From Parascedosporium putredinis (lineage: Eukaryota; Ascomycota; Sordariomycetes; Microascales; Microascaceae): a stretch of 64,000 nucleotides of DNA. The stretch is from the NCBI GenBank assembly GCA_949357655.1, contig CASHTG010000012.1:1798001-1862000 (forward strand). The letters are read 5' to 3'. Under the pieces are notes generated by a model, which searched no databases, was not told the origin of the DNA, and was given only the letters and a program-made list of their open reading frames with translations. Position numbers and translations under genes: made by a program. Below are positions 12,331 to 25,800 of the stretch, one piece after another; the stretch's first letter is position 1; every line of letters begins with the position of its first letter.

Positions 12331-14390
12331 CGCGAGTCAGTTTGGTGGAGACACGCGCAAAAGCGTGGAGAGTGGAGGTTGCGGTGGCTCAAAGGGATGT
12401 CGATAGGCGAGCGCGTTACGCGTGCGGCAAGAACAAAGGAAGACAAAAAGAAAAGGGAGGATAGGATCGCGAGGAGGTTCGATTTGGGGCTTGGTCCCTA
12501 ATAATACTCTGCGTCGAACTTGTGGTGTCTCCAGGGGGTGGGCGCTTTCGGGTTCGATGACTGCAAAAGCGGCTGAAGAGGCTGACAGGTGGAGGGTTGT
12601 CTGCCTGTTTTAACAATTATTAGCTGCTGCGACGTACGCTGCTCGGTCTTTCCTGAGAGAACTCGGGATGCAATGGTTAAGCTACACGAGACGTGATTGA
12701 AGACCTGGGGATGGAAGAAGAGCCCTTTTGAAGATGAAGACAACGAACAATCCGCCCTGCGCCTCCGTCTCAACAGCTTGCTCTTGTCAAGGTGGCTCGC
12801 GGAAAACTTGCCAATTTTCACAAAGGATCAGAGCTTCATCTTATTCCTTCTTTGTCACCATTCACTATCGGTGGAGCAGACATGGTGCCCCCTCTTAGCC
12901 TTGCGGGCCCGTGTTACACTACAGACGAGGATTGATATGCACGAGCTCCCCGCTTCGTACAAGGATGAGGGTGAGACGGCACTGGGGACGGACCCGGGGC
13001 CAGCAAACTTCTCTGTAGAGGGCCGGGCCTCATCTTGAGCGCCAATAGGGGGAGGAAGGGAGCGGAATTGGGCGGGATGGCATAAAGGATACCGTCTGAT
13101 TGATGCGCAACAGCCGGCGGTGGGGTGAGCGCACCCAAGCGGTGGCCACAAAGAATCAGGAATCGCTCTGGTTGCCTGGAATGTACGATTCGCCTCGCCG
13201 CCTGTGCAACTGCAACGGCAGCTACTGGCCGGGCAGACCTTGTCGACTATGCAGCGGGGTCACTGGCAGCCAGCGGACCTGGGGCTGGCTGATTCGTCCA
13301 TATTACCCAGTGTCCGAAGATGGATGTCAGCCCCGGATGAATGATAGGCCTGGGCGGACTCGATAAAGCGAGAAAAAAAAAGAAGAGCTCATCCATGGTT
13401 CACTGGGTTGCAGGAGTCAAGTGACGGGCTGGAGCCATGTGGTTGGTGCTTCGGTGCTGATGCCTGCCCTAGTCATTCCATCCTCATCTTAGTGCCAATA
13501 ATAGCGTATAGGGCTGGGCCAAGCGGAAGGTGCGAAGTTGAGCTCTTGCCAACCGAACCGCAACCTTCAAGTACTACCTGAAAAATTAGGAATTCGGCGG
13601 TGGAGGGTGAAGGCGATGTCCCCCCAAAAATATCTTGACCGTGATTCCATCGCTAGACACACGCTACGTGCGTGGATAGGTGTACGACTCGTTGGGAGAG
13701 GCAGCGGGTGAAGCACGCAAGAATAAATGATGCCATCGCGCTCAAGCACAGGTTCGAGGCACTATATCTGGATGATGGAGTGACCTCAGCCCCAGGCTGC
13801 ACGCCATCACCAAGACCGGCGGCTAATAACTCTGAAGCGGCTTCACCCTGGTTGTTGCGATCATGATACCCTGCCCTGCTGCCTCGAGTGCTTACATGGA
13901 CCTACGTGGCAGGAGCTTTTCTGGCCGTCCTTGTCCGCCTTTTGGCCCATTCGCGCATTATCCCGCTCCCGGTCCATCACCTGGCTACAACGACAGTTCA
14001 GTTCACGAAAAGAAACGGCTCTGTGGCAAACGAGGTTGGCCTGCTGATTTCCCTCAAGCACCCCGGAAGTCGTGCTCCGCTCCGAGCCGAGGGCACTCCC
14101 GGAAGATGGAGCCTAGGTTTCAAAACTTGGTCTGGAGGAAACGACGCATGATATAGCATCAATTCACCGGTTTTTTATAATTTCTTCTCGTAATTATCAT
14201 AAACACAAGTCCCGTGTCGCTACTTCAAAGCCCATCCATCATTATAAAAAGAAAAAAAAGGAAAAGAAGGAAGAAAAAGGGAACCCTTGAGGGGAAAACA
14301 ATAGAAGGCGAAGGGTGAGGAACACCATCACCAGCCTGCAAGCCCGAAATGACAAAGCGGCCTAGTCACGTCATTTTCCCATTTCGTGGC
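12331..14390. other. Intergenic: promoter of calpain and 3' end of beta-glucosidase
   Basis: About 2 kb between two minus-strand genes. Nothing recognisable is encoded: open frames are at most about 113 codons and have no family signature. A purine-rich A/G stretch at 14240-14290 lies just beyond the beta-glucosidase stop and probably belongs to its 3'UTR. Confidence 0.55.
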
Positions 14391-17217
14391 TTACAGACCG
14401 GACCACCAAGACGTCTCAGCAACGGTGATGCTCGCCTTGAGCGCCTGGCCATCCTTGACGTCGCTGCTGTTGCTGGCGATGATGTCGTACTCGCCCTTCT
14501 CCGCGCACCACTTGTTCCTCGCCTCGTCAAAGTAGCTGACGGCGTACTTGGTCTCGATCTCCACCGTCACGCTCTTGCTCTCGCCCGCCTCGAGTTCCAC
14601 CTTGCCGAATCCCCGGAGCTCCTTGACCGGCCTGCTGATCTGCGCCGCCTGCTTAGGTGCCACGTACACCTGTACGACCTCGGAGCCCTTGCGCGAGCCC
14701 GTATTCTTGACCGTGACGGTCGCCGTGATCTTGCCATCCTTGTCCTCGACGGCGAGGTCGGAAAAGTCAAATGTCGTGTAGCTGAGACCGTGGCCAAAGG
14801 GGAAGAGAACCTCGCGCTTGGCGTATTCGTAGTACCTGTAACCAATGTAGACGTCCTCGCCGTAAAGAACGCGGCCGGCCTCGGTGCTGAAGTGGAGGAA
14901 AGCCGGGTTGTCCTGGAGAATCTTGGGGAACGAGAGGGAAGCTTGCCCGAGGGTTGGCGTCGCCAAAGACAATGTCAGCGATGCTGTTGCCCGTCTCGTT
15001 GCCGCCGTACCAGGCTTGGACGAGCGCAGGCACCTTGAAGATCCACGGCATCGTCACCGGGGTACCAGACTGCATCACCACGACGGTGTTGGGGTTGACC
15101 TCGGCCACGGTGGCAATGAGCTCGTCGAGGTAGCCGGGGAGGTCCATGGCCTGGCGGTCGAAGCCCTCGGACTCCCAGTCGGCGTTGAGGCCGGCGCAGA
15201 TGACGACCTGGTCGGCATCCTTGGCGAGCGCCGCGGCCTTCTCAATCTCCTTCTTGCCGTCGATGATGGGGCAGCCGCCGATGCGGAGGACGCCGTTGTC
15301 GAAGAGGCGGGTTCGCTTGGACAGCTCCGAGGTGGGGGTGGAGCCGAACTCGACCTTGACCTTGTACGTCTCGCCCTTCTTCAGGTGGATACGGCCCTTT
15401 TCTTCAATGGTGCCCTGCTCGAAGAAGTGGGTGCCCTGCGTCTGGTTGACGCTGTTGTCGACGACGAGCTCGCCGTTGAGGTAGAGCCGGGCGGTACCGC
15501 AAACGATCAAGCTGAACTCCCACTCGGCGTCCTCGTCCGCGACCAACTCTCCGTCAAAGTCGGCGTACCAGGTTCCGGACTTGACCTTGGGGCTGTAGTA
15601 GTCAACGAACAAGAGCTCGGTCTTGGTCGTGACGTACTCCTCTTGCACTTCGCGAGAGGTGGCAGAATGGTCCTCGAGGTACACCTTCATTGACAGTCCG
15701 GGCTTGCCGTCGGGCGTCTTGACGATCTCGTCAAGGAGGGGGAGGAGCTTGTGCGAGTACGCTCCGATGGTGTACTCGGGCGCGGACTCTAGCTTGTCGC
15801 TGATTCCGGCGAAAGGCGTCACGGCGTAGTAGGGAGCCAGCGCCGCGGAACCGCCGCCGTGGAAAGTGGCCACCTTGGCGTTAGGTCCGATAACGACGGT
15901 CTAATCAAGACAGAGAAAGATTCCAATACGGTTAGCAAAAAGAGAATTGAAGGAGGAAATGGGACAACCAAAATAAATAAAAAACGTGAAACGGTTCTAT
16001 GCTTACCTTCTTGTTCTTGGCCAAAGGCAGGACATTGTTCTCATTCTTCAACAAGACGATTCCCTCATTGCCAATCTTGCGGAGGAGAGCGGCGGTCTCG
16101 GGAGTATCACCAGTCAATTCGGGCGCATTCTCGGGCACACCCGTGGCAGCGCACTTCTTGACAAGGTTGAGGACACCTCGAGCGCGCTCGTCGAGGATAT
16201 GCTCCCGCACCTTGTCCGTAGAAACGTTGAACTTGAGCGCATCACCTCGGAACCGGGGGACCAGGCATCTCAATATCGAGACCGGCATGCATGGCCTCCG
16301 TGGTGCTGTAAGTGCCGTACCAATCGCTCATGATAGTGCCGTCCCACCCCCATTCTTTCCTCAAGAGCTCGTCAATGATCTTGGGGTTCTCGCTACAGTA
16401 CTTGCCGTTGACGCCGTTGTAGCCCGTCATGAAGGCTCCCGGGTTCGCATCGCGGACACAAAGCTGGAAGGGAAGAGCGTAGATCTCACGGAGGGCGCGC
16501 TCGGTCACGAGCACCTGCACCGCGTTGCGCTTGTGCTCGTGGTCGTTGCACACAAAGTGCTTCGCCGTGGCCTGCACGCCGGTGCTCTGGATGCCCTTGA
16601 TGAGAGCGGCGGAAGCGAGGCCGGAGAGCACGGGGTCCTCGGAGGGGATTCGAAACCGCGGCCGCCCAGGGGCTGCGCTGCATGTTCATGGTGGGGCCGA
16701 GGATGACGTGGGCGCCCTTGAGCTTGGCCTCTTCGCCCATCTTCTTGCCGGCCTCCTCGAGAAGCTCGGCGTTGAAAGTGGAACCGAGCGATGTTCCGCA
16801 GGGGAAGCAGGCGGCGCGGATGCCGTTGAAGAATTTGGTGCCGCGAACGCCATTGGGACCGTCGGTGAAGCGTAGGGCGGGAATACCCTTCTCTGGGATG
16901 GACTTGGTGTGCCAGAAATCAGTTCCTAAAGACCCGTTTTATTAGTCCCGAAAATCAACAAACAGCCACTCCACACTAGATTTATTCAGCCTTTTTGTCG
17001 CCTTGGGGTTTTCTTTTCTTTTTTTTTTTTTTTTTCTTCTTATCTCCAACTCTTGTTTTTGTCTTTTTCCTCTTATTTTCTATTTTTCTCCTTTTGGCTG
17101 GAGAACCGATCCTGTCATTCATAAAGGGTCATCATAGGAGGACGTACCGGCAAGGAGATCGACCTTCTCGCTGAGGGTCAGCTTCTTCAGCGTCTCTTCA
17201 ACGTTGATGTCCGCCAT
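14391..17217 (-). CDS. GH3 beta-glucosidase with PA14 domain
   Basis: Retaining beta-glucosidase that hydrolyses cello-oligosaccharides or other beta-glucosides. Exons are 17217-17148, 16925-16007 and 15900-14391. Domains in order: GH3 TIM-barrel ('FTDGPNGVRG'; nucleophile Asp in 'TIMSDWYG', codon 16323-16325), GH3 alpha/beta sandwich ('GNEGIVLLKNENNVLPL'), a PA14 insert ('GTWYADFDGELVADEDAEW') and a fibronectin-III-like C-terminus. It starts 'MADINVEETLKKLTL' and has no signal peptide, so it is probably intracellular. Five frameshifts are cured by adding bases at 16669-16672, 16644-16647, 16255-16259 (two bases), 14951-14953 and 14936-14938. The corrected length is 834 residues, normal for the PA14-bearing group. 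The first intron is unusually long (222 bp) and holds a 17-nt T run at 17019-17035. Confidence 0.95.
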
Positions 17218-17366
17218 ATTAGCTTTTGTTTCTACAAAGGGACCAGGAGGATCCTCGGGATTGATCTGTGAGATCTACTCTCAAGCTTGTTCTCCAGAAC
17301 ACAAGCTGTCGAGGGTTGATAAAATCTGTTCACAGGGAGACACAGAAACAGGACCGCGTGTATGGG

Positions 17367-17373
17367 TATATAT
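17367..17373 (-). promoter_or_regulatory. Possible TATA box of the beta-glucosidase gene
   Basis: The TATATAT stretch lies about 150 bp upstream of the start codon in an otherwise mixed sequence. The distance fits a fungal core promoter. It is called by eye only, without mapped transcription starts. Confidence 0.3.
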
Positions 17374-19716
17374 GGATAGATAACGGACAAGTCTTTGAGA
17401 GAAACAAGAGCAAGCGGGGGAGGGAGGACTCGAGTGATCGAAGAAAGGTTGGGCGAGGGGAAAGAGATCACAACTAGTAGAGGACGAATGGGTTTGCGCC
17501 CTTTATACGCACTCGTCGGGCAGCACACGACACGAAAGCGAGCCAAACAATGTGAACCGAACTCGCAGGCGCATGGGGTTCCCGCACCCGAGCTACGAGT
17601 CCTTGTTACGGGGCAACCTTGCTACGTTGCTAGCTAAAGAATACCATGGAAATTGGATGGGGGCGAGGGCCAGACAAGAAGAGGATCTGTTAGCTTGGAG
17701 AGACAGGCAAGGAGCAGGAGCAAGAGCTTCCGCCGGGCCCCTCCCGCCGCCCCATCCGCTTGCTACCTCCCACCCCCTTCTCCCTTTTCCGGCAGCATTG
17801 TATGGCTCTAAAAACGCATAATGGAGAGACCGGAAGGAGCTTTCCCTGTGTTTTTCCATAATATCACCGACCTCCGCCCCCTCGAGCCATCCGGGAAGCC
17901 TTGGCCTTGGACGCCTAGACCCCAGATACCCCTCCTTTTGCATGGCGCATTGCGTCTGAAGCCGGGCTAAGAGGAGGAACGAGGGGCCCAAGGGCAATGG
18001 GGTCAGGGCCCGACCTTGCTAAAGGGAGAGCCGATCGTCTGGAAAACTCGGGTGCCGCAAAGTCGCCCCGGCTAGCCGATGGAATCATCCTTGTGGAGGT
18101 GGGAGCGATGTGGGGGAGGGGCAGAGGGGCAGAGGGGGGACAACGAGCAGAAAAAGTGGAATGTGTGTGGCTCGGCGGGGTGGGAATGGAAGCAAGAGAC
18201 CAATCTGGAGCCCGATACCAGTCGAGGATCCGAGGAGGTAGCGACAATCTGCCATTATTCTGCCGAGTACGACCCTAGTTCTGCACAGACACCGATTCCG
18301 GGGATCCACTTGCCTCTGTTGGCTGATGGAGATGGTGATGGCCTTGATGAACAGGGGTTAGATGATTCGCTTTGGGATGACAATGGGTGGCTCGCTAGGG
18401 CCAGGGACGGACCTTGTTCTGGTGTTTCACCGACTCTTTACCGGGGATCACCCGGTAGCCCACCGAGACGACCCACCGGGCTTGCCTGGGCTGGCATCAT
18501 CATGGGAGGGTGATATCCCGCCCCTCACTTTGCTCCAAGACAGCCTCCTGACCGTTTTTCTCTTACACCCATTCCTTTTTCTTCTGTTGTTTTTTTCCTT
18601 TTCCTCCTTCTTCTTTATCTTTTCACCTCCCCTCCCTCTTGCTAGTGCAGGATCAAGCGAACCTGGCAAACTGCCGATCCGGAGGTCCCGGATTGAGCGA
18701 ACGGCGCTCGGAGCGGTTCTCGCTTCCTCGCCCCTTATTGCAGCGCTTGAGGAGAAAATAGTCAACCAAGCTGAAGCAAGCTAGCCTGGATATTCTCGTC
18801 CGACTTGGAACCAGCTGACCATGCTCCACGCCGTTATGTCGACAGGATTTCCTCTTTGCTGATTCCTGGTGGAGGGCACGTCGTCATGTCGAGCCGCACT
18901 CCTTACCTCTTTCCTTCATGGTTGATTAGAGGCGTTACCACCCCTCTCCTTCTTCCATTGCAAAACAAGAAAAAAAGGAATGGGATGGAAGGGAAGAAAA
19001 AAGGAAAGGACGGGAAAGTCAGGAGGCGATGCAAAAAGCAAGAGGAGATGAACTTGCATATCTGATGCCGATTGGTACTTCTGGTTCAGACATCAGTCCA
19101 TCCTTGATAAGGCTGGAATTGCCCCAAGCGTCTTTGTTTCTCTTGTCACGTATTCCTGGAGAATGGCTGGCATCTGAGACCGACAGAAACCTCACTGTGA
19201 GAGACTCCGGGATGCCACTTGCCCCCGGTTGGGGCGTAGAAGAAAGTGTTGACCAGTGCTTCTCTACCGATCCACCTCTTGGCTATGTGTGTGATGGATC
19301 AATTATATTCTCTCCCCTTCCACCCTAACTATGTTGATTCCGCACCCCACGACTCCCAAGGCAAAACTGTAGTCAGCCCCAGCTTTATGTATCCAGTGAT
19401 GCGATTCCCCGCTGCCTCTCTCTCCTTTCCCGCCTTTCCCATCCCCAATGAAAAGTTGGAACATTGCATGTGGTCAAGGCAGCCAGCGGTATAAGAGCGA
19501 GGAGTGGAAATGGAAGATCGCAATCGCAATCGCAATTGCAGGTCGGGGGCGGGGTGGGGCGTGACGTTAATTTCTGCATCATGGAAGAAGCAAACTGGAG
19601 GACGGGGAGATCAAAGTCCGGGAGATCAGTATGTAACGGCGAGCAGACCCTCGTTAGCGTTTTACTATGATGACGCCCTGCCCCTGCCCTTGGGCCACCC
19701 CTCGTTTGCGAGGCTC

Positions 19717-19756
19717 ATCTGCTTGTCTGCTTGTCTGCTCGTCTGCTCGTCTGCTC
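19717..19756 (+). repeat. Five tandem 8-bp units (GTCTGCTY)
   Basis: Five consecutive octamers read ATCTGCTT, GTCTGCTT, GTCTGCTC, GTCTGCTC, GTCTGCTC. No gene overlaps them. Confidence 0.9.
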
Positions 19757-20007
19757 GGCTGGGGCTTTTAGGTAGGAATTGCCATCCATCAATCCTCTTT
19801 GGACACGCTTCCCACTCCACTAGTGTCCCGTCCAGGGAGAATTGAACGAACCTTTTGGGCACCCCCGATTCATTGCTGGCTCCTTGTGCTGAGCTGTGCT
19901 TCGAACTGCCGGAATGGGACGCTTCATTGGTTTGCTCGCAGCTGTTTCTGAAGTTCCTTTCGCCTCAATTTTGCTAGCGCTGCCCCCTTCTGCTTTCGAG
20001 TTCCGGG

Positions 20008-20032
20008 CCACCACCACCACCACCACCACCAA
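20008..20032 (+). repeat. (CCA)8 trinucleotide microsatellite
   Basis: Eight perfect CCA units lie in the spacer. No supported reading frame passes through them. Confidence 0.9.
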
Positions 20033-21380
20033 TACATTGACGTTTGGTAGTCCACCGTAGAATCAATACATTCCATCCGCCATTCCATCCACAATCAATT
20101 GATGGCGGCCCTGGGGGTGTCGACCTCCCTACAAGAAACCCCACTTTCTGTTACTTTTCTCAGGAGCACCACTTCAGCAGACAATTTGCTCTCTCTCAAA
20201 AGTGGAGGTGCTCTTCGCTTGCGTCTATCGTGGTTGGCGCTGGCATGTGCGGCTGACGAATGTGGATGAATAATTCGGAAAGATTGACCGAGAAGGAAAA
20301 ATAGTTGTTCCGCTGAGGGTCTTTGTCTCTGCACCTCTAGGACTATTACCTGTACATCAATTGTAGGCTATTCCCAGCACCACCCACCCGGAATGAACCA
20401 CAGGTTCCAGCTCTGCCCTCGCAAGACAAAGAAAGGGACACACCCATGAGCTAGGGGAACATCTTCTCCGGATCACTCAAGAGGAGCCAAGGTTGTGACT
20501 AATGGATCCGTTCCGTTGGATCTCCCCTCCTCCATTGAATCTCAAGGGATAGAAAGCCAGGCGAAGTAAAAATAGTAAGAAAGCAAGATTGCGAGTAACA
20601 AGGCAGGGGTCCAAGACCCTCCAGGGACTGACGATCACCACGGCGTTGAATTTTTGTTGACCAGGATTCCGTTGATAGATTGATGTCATGCAGATGGGAA
20701 AACTAGGGCTCGACAAGGCATGGCTGACCCTGGACAGCTCCGGGCGTGAGCCAAGACAGCACAGAAAGTTGAGAATACAATATTAATACATCTAGATCCG
20801 ATTGATTTATCGGTATTGGATAGTACATACATCCAGTCCGGATGTGCTCTCCGGATTTGATCCGACACATTTCGCCCCTTTCGCGGACGAGCTGTCATTG
20901 TTCTCGCCCGCCAACAAGTGCTGGCATGGCCGTGTCTTTGTTCATCTCGCCTCTCTGTTTCAGTGTATTTCAGCTTGCTGGGCCTTTTCCGTTTCCTTGA
21001 TATAGTTTCTTATTCAACATCTATTGGTTTCTCGTAGATGGTTATACCGCTGATATACAGAAATACAGACAAAGGAAAGTGAGTATATAATAAAAATAGC
21101 ACATGCGTTAAAGTGTCGTCACCGTCAACTGTCGTCGCACTCATACACACTGGCTGAGCGTTACTGGCTTCCAAAATCACCGGAACCGAAATCATTCTCC
21201 GTACTCCATTTTGGTTGTATATCCATGCCTTCCATTCGAACGCTCGGCCCCGAGCAAGAACAAAGAAAAAAAAAGAATAAAGAGAAAAAAAAGAAACAGC
21301 CACACTTGCGAATTGTCCTCACAACTTCATGTCGTGAATGCTAGAGTCATTTGATCGTTAGTGTTTCTGCTCTTTTCACC

Positions 21381-22816
21381 TCAAAACGGCTTCAAGCAAT
21401 GCGCGGCCCTACCATATTCAGCTTCTCGCTCTCCACATGACGGCCACGTTCCAGCTGGGCGCTCAACTTGCCAGCAAGAGGGATGGGTATTATGAGCCTG
21501 CGGTATCCACCCGTTGTAGTTGCCATCACGCGCTGAGAGAGCCCGGAAATTGGCGGGCTCGGCTTGCGGGAGCTCCTCCATAGCTCGCTGCGGCCTAGCT
21601 GGCACATTGGGTGCACCCAGAAGCGGGTTGGTTGGGAAGAAAGCGTGAATGCTTTCCTCTGGCACGGATGCGGAAGCCGTGGATAGTGTAGCGAGGGCGT
21701 TTGTGGGCCAAGAGGATGCTGGCGCTCCTTGAGTCTGGGTCGCTGGTAGGCCAAGCATGGCAGAGGACTCATAGTCTGGGCCTATCCTATTGTAGACTCC
21801 TGCCATGGCCCTGGAGCCTCTGGTTGATAGCGGTGCTGTGCCACGGGTGCCTGAACCTGTTGACGAAGGAGCGGTTTCGTCCGAGGCGGCATTGCTACTA
21901 CCGTGGCTCTCCGCTATACTGATAGACAAAGAAGAAGACCGTGAATTTGCATCTCGCTTGATCAGGCCGGTCGGCTTATGGTCGGCGTTGGGAACTTTGG
22001 GAGAGGGTTAGACTATGGGTAGAGGTTCCAGCTCGCGACATACGCCAGTTTCTTACCTTGTGCTTGTGCCGAGCATGAGTCCCCGCCCATGTACCTCGTA
22101 AGCTCGTCTTCCAGGTAGCAAACCTTTCTCCTGAGCTCCTGAATCGTCTCTTCCTTCTGTGATAGGACAACCTGAAAATCTTCCATCTTGCGCTTCGTTC
22201 TCTCTCTGATAGCCCTTTGCGCGCGACGATCATTACTCCTCTTTCGCTCGAGCTGTGCAGGCGTCAACGAAGACACCGTTCTTGACCCTAGTGATGTGTT
22301 ATAGTGAGCTACTGTAGTCTTCCCCTGAAAATAGAGGCGAGAGATAGAGAGAGAGAAAAGGTCCCGGGAATGGGGGGGTAGTGTCTATACCTTTACGTTT
22401 CCGCGACTTTGAAGGTATCCCATCTGGCTCTCCGGAGGAGCTAGCGTGGGATTCACTTGGAGACACGATGTTGGAATCAAGACCCATTTTTATGCTAGCA
22501 TCGTGAGAGAGATGGTGGATGTTGTCTGCTCCAAGCATCTGCATCTGTTGCCTTGCCTCCATCTCGTTTCCCCATTGGCAAGAAAACCGTCTAATGCGAA
22601 GGGACCGATATCCCAGGGTAAGCTGCCGTGAGGTTCCATAGAAGGAGTATGTGGTGGAGGTTGATGTGGCTGATGCTGATGATGCTGCTGCTGCTGTCGT
22701 TGTTGTCGTTGCTGTCGTTGCTGATGCTGATGTTGATGCTGCTGCTGCTGCTGTTGCTGCTGTTGCTGCTGTGGTCCTGGATGGCCGGGCCAGCTCGCAT
22801 CAACAGATACTGACAT
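21381..22816 (-). CDS. bZIP-type transcription factor with N-terminal Gln/His tract
   Basis: Nuclear DNA-binding regulator. Exons are 22816-22391, 22287-22057 and 21994-21381, all with GT-AG introns in phase. An N-terminal Gln/His tract is followed by a Ser-rich segment, then 'SKSRKRKG' and the basic region 'LERKRSNDRRAQRAIRERTK'. A short leucine-zipper-like helix ('SQKEETIQELRRKVCYLEDEL') follows and then a long Ser/Ala/Pro-rich C-terminus. Aligned on the AQRA block, the position of the invariant bZIP Asn holds Asp (see findings). The start is taken at the Met of 'MSVSVDASWPGHP'; an upstream in-frame ATG at 22898-22900 would add 28 residues. One base is missing in CCCC at 22570-22573; adding it gives 423 residues. 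Target genes are unknown. Confidence 0.85.
22671..22772 (-). repeat. CAG/CAA/CAT triplet tract encoding poly-Gln/His
   Basis: About 100 bp of mixed Gln and His codons, with a few Arg codons, in exon 1 of the bZIP gene. Because codons alternate between CAG, CAA and CAT, the tract looks old and fairly stable rather than a fresh expansion. Such tracts are common in fungal transcription-factor activation regions. Confidence 0.9.
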
Positions 22817-25800
22817 GGCGGAAGTGGGTTGCGATCGAGGGGTCTTGAGAAGGATGGCGGAAGGTACCCCTGTTATCTGAGAAGTGATCTGACTTATCAT
22901 CCTAGAACCATAGCTCCCAGACAAGAAAGTGTTCAAAAGGGGGCCAAAGAGAGAGAGAGGGAGAGAAAGAGAGACAAAAGTGAAGCTCTGGCCTGTACAC
23001 TTAAAGAGAGTGATGGAGGGTGTACGGGTTTGACAGCTCCGGCAACCTTGATAGAAAGGTCAAGAGATTCTTTTAGCTGAGTACACTGCGGAGACAAAGA
23101 CAAACTAGCCGTGAAACGTCTCGAAATCTTTGACAAGGAGAGGACTAGAGGGCGAATGGTACCATCTACCTTGATATCGAGGAGGGGGCGTTGAGGGGGA
23201 TCATGGGTCTAATAACACATAGCCGGACGGGTGTCTCAAGTGGATTGCACTCTTTTGACTCCCGTCGACGCGAGGATAATATCAACATAAAAGCACTCAT
23301 GGTGGATGTGGTTGGCGCATAGAATTTCGCACGGGAGGGTGGGAAATACATCAAATGTAAAGGAAAAAGGCACCCGCACGTTAGATGAGTTCATCCTCTG
23401 GACGTTGAAGTCGCAGATACGACCCCCTCCCCCTTCTCCTCTCCTTCCCCTCCCCTTCTCCCCTCTGGGAGCCCTGATGGCTTGGAGTCGTTTTCAAAAG
23501 TGCAGGTTGGGAGTGGCTGGACTCGCGAATCTCGAAAGGGATAGTGGCTCCCCTTCCCCCGGGGTGGGTAAGTAAGTGTTGGCAAACGATCAATGAGTGC
23601 TTTCTTTTTTGGCCACTCATAATCAAAATACAGCGGACTGGCCAAAAGCCGCTATCTGCCTGATTAAAATCGAGAAGGGCGGCTGTCCTAGGGCCTCGCA
23701 ATCTCTAATTGGAGGCCCTTGGACCGCACATCATCGGAGCAGAGGCTGGTCTGAGAAGGCGAATGCTTTTCAGACAAAGGTCCCCCCTTCCTCCCCTCCT
23801 CCCTCCCTTCAATATCGCCCCCTTGGAAGGCGTCGACATTAGAGATGGCATCTCTCTCGAGGACCCCGAGACGGAAGAGGAAACGATTGTCAAAGCGAAG
23901 CGTGCAGCAGTTCCTGGTACTCTTGTGGAGCCGCTGGGCTTGTTTGCTCGCCTCGTTCTGCGCGAACTGGACGACCTCGAGGGAAAGTGATGGTACCAAG
24001 AGCGTATGCGCTTGCAGACAAAAGGCGTCGTTCGAGTTGACGACGCCGTATTAGTCTACCTACATGATCTGAAGGCGAACGACAGCGTAGGCGGTGGGCG
24101 CTGACGGCTTGGTAATATGCCGAAGCCTCATCGGGTGCTTCCTGCTTGACCCGAGGTTCCGCCTCCTGTAAAGCGTCTAGTCTTGCGCGCACGCTGGCCC
24201 TACGCCGGCCCTCCTTCCACACCGATCTTACTCGAGTGTCTGTCCCAGACGTTGAGGGCGCCCGGAAAAAAAGCCAGCCCTGAGACCTTCAAACTAGGCA
24301 ACACCCCCTTTGAGCGCGGGTCATATGCCTCTGGCGCAGGCGACTCTCTCGTCCGCGGGCCCCCTCTGGACAGATGTGTACCTCGTACAACCTACATGGG
24401 CACGACTGCGGTTGTAACTCACAATTTACGCTGGGTCGTAGGAACTCTGGATAGTATATGGTACATGGTATTAAAAAAAGACAGCTGCTCCGTGTCCCAG
24501 CCGACCAGGATACTTTCCCAACCGGGCCAAGGGTTCCCAAGGGCAGTCGTCCCGGCATATGAGGTGACGAAGCCACGGATCCCTTGAACTGTGCGCACAA
24601 GATCACGACACCCGCAGAGAATGGGAACCCAAGTCCAAAGCGAGAGAAAGGTCGGTAGTTGACCGTTTGCTTGGATGTGTCGAGATTTCACCCCTGCCTG
24701 TTATTTCTGCAAGTAAGTCAAAGTTGGTGTGTCTAGCGTCACAGCAAAATGTGCAGTCTGGAGGAGCAAGTAAGCTCTGAACCCTAGCAATATGCACGAA
24801 GAAGACGCCTTGGCCAGTCGCCAGGTAGATGCTTGCAACTAGCCAGCCCCTGCCCTCCTCTTTTCACCGGTCCCTCTTGTAATGGCCGGGGCTATCTTGA
24901 CTACGTTTGGGATAGTCCCCCCTTCCACCACGGCACCCGCCTGCCATCCTTTATCGCTTCTGCGCTTCCTGATCCCTGCTCTGCCTGTGGGACAAGAAAA
25001 AGTATGCAAGTGGAGAAACTGCCAAGACGGGTGGCACTTGGACGCTAGTATTAGTGACGCTGCACTGCGCAGCAAGTGGTCAGGGGACGAGAGGGCGGCA
25101 AGGCGAGCAGACGGAGGGAAAAGGAAACGAGATGGAACGCGGTCGGGGAACCAGACCTACTCTCAAAGGGAAGCAAGTTTCGGGAGAGAGAGGAGGGAGG
25201 GCGCCCCCTTCGGGGCATTTCGGAGATTGGCAACAAAAGACAAAAATAGCATAGCTTACAGATGGAGAGAAAGGCAGAAACCGAGAAAGAGAGAGAGAGA
25301 GAGAGCAGATGGGGGAGATGAGAGATGGAGGCCGCATGATGGAGAGGTGGCAGCCGCTTGTCCTGAAGAAGCGGGTTGATGGATCCCGTGAAGGGATGAT
25401 TTCCACGGCTTTTTTTTTTTAGTTTATGAAAAGAAAAGGGCAGAAAACCATCCGCCAGCTCGATTTGTTTCAATGGCTGGGTGAAAAGAGCTTTGCCTGA
25501 TGAAACAGCATAGATATGCAGTCTCCTGCGGCCTTACCGCAGGCCGCCCACCTTGAATGGCTCGAAAAATATTTCTTTCGCTTGCTGATGATAGACAATC
25601 GACCTCACCTCACCTCACTCACTCAGGGCCAGGAGGACAAAGACTTGATACTAGTGCCGCAGCTTGGCTTCTCCCTCATGGGATGGGCGATGGGATGGCA
25701 AGATCTCGGCTTGCTTCTTTCTGCTCCGGCACATTGCTTCTTTTCAAGTGGCGGCATGACTGTCCCCACTACCCAAGCGGGGACACCAAAGGTGCGTACG

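Larger units (their letters stand above)
17218..21380. other. Intergenic: beta-glucosidase promoter to bZIP 3' end
   Basis: About 4.2 kb with no recognised gene. It contains the GTCTGCTC octamer array (19717-19756), a CCA trinucleotide repeat (20008-20032), a TCAATTGA palindrome (20095-20102), a pyrimidine-rich segment at about 18540-18640 and AT-richer DNA at 20760-21100. Open frames stay below about 145 codons and show no motif or intron support. Confidence 0.55.

Noticed and set aside
14884..15693. Plus-strand open frame of 269 codons
   Set aside because: Antisense to the conserved GH3/PA14 coding exon; produced by its GC-rich third positions.
23688..24222. GC-rich open frames on both strands near 24 kb
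   Set aside because: No consistent frame, splice signals or family could be assigned on either strand.
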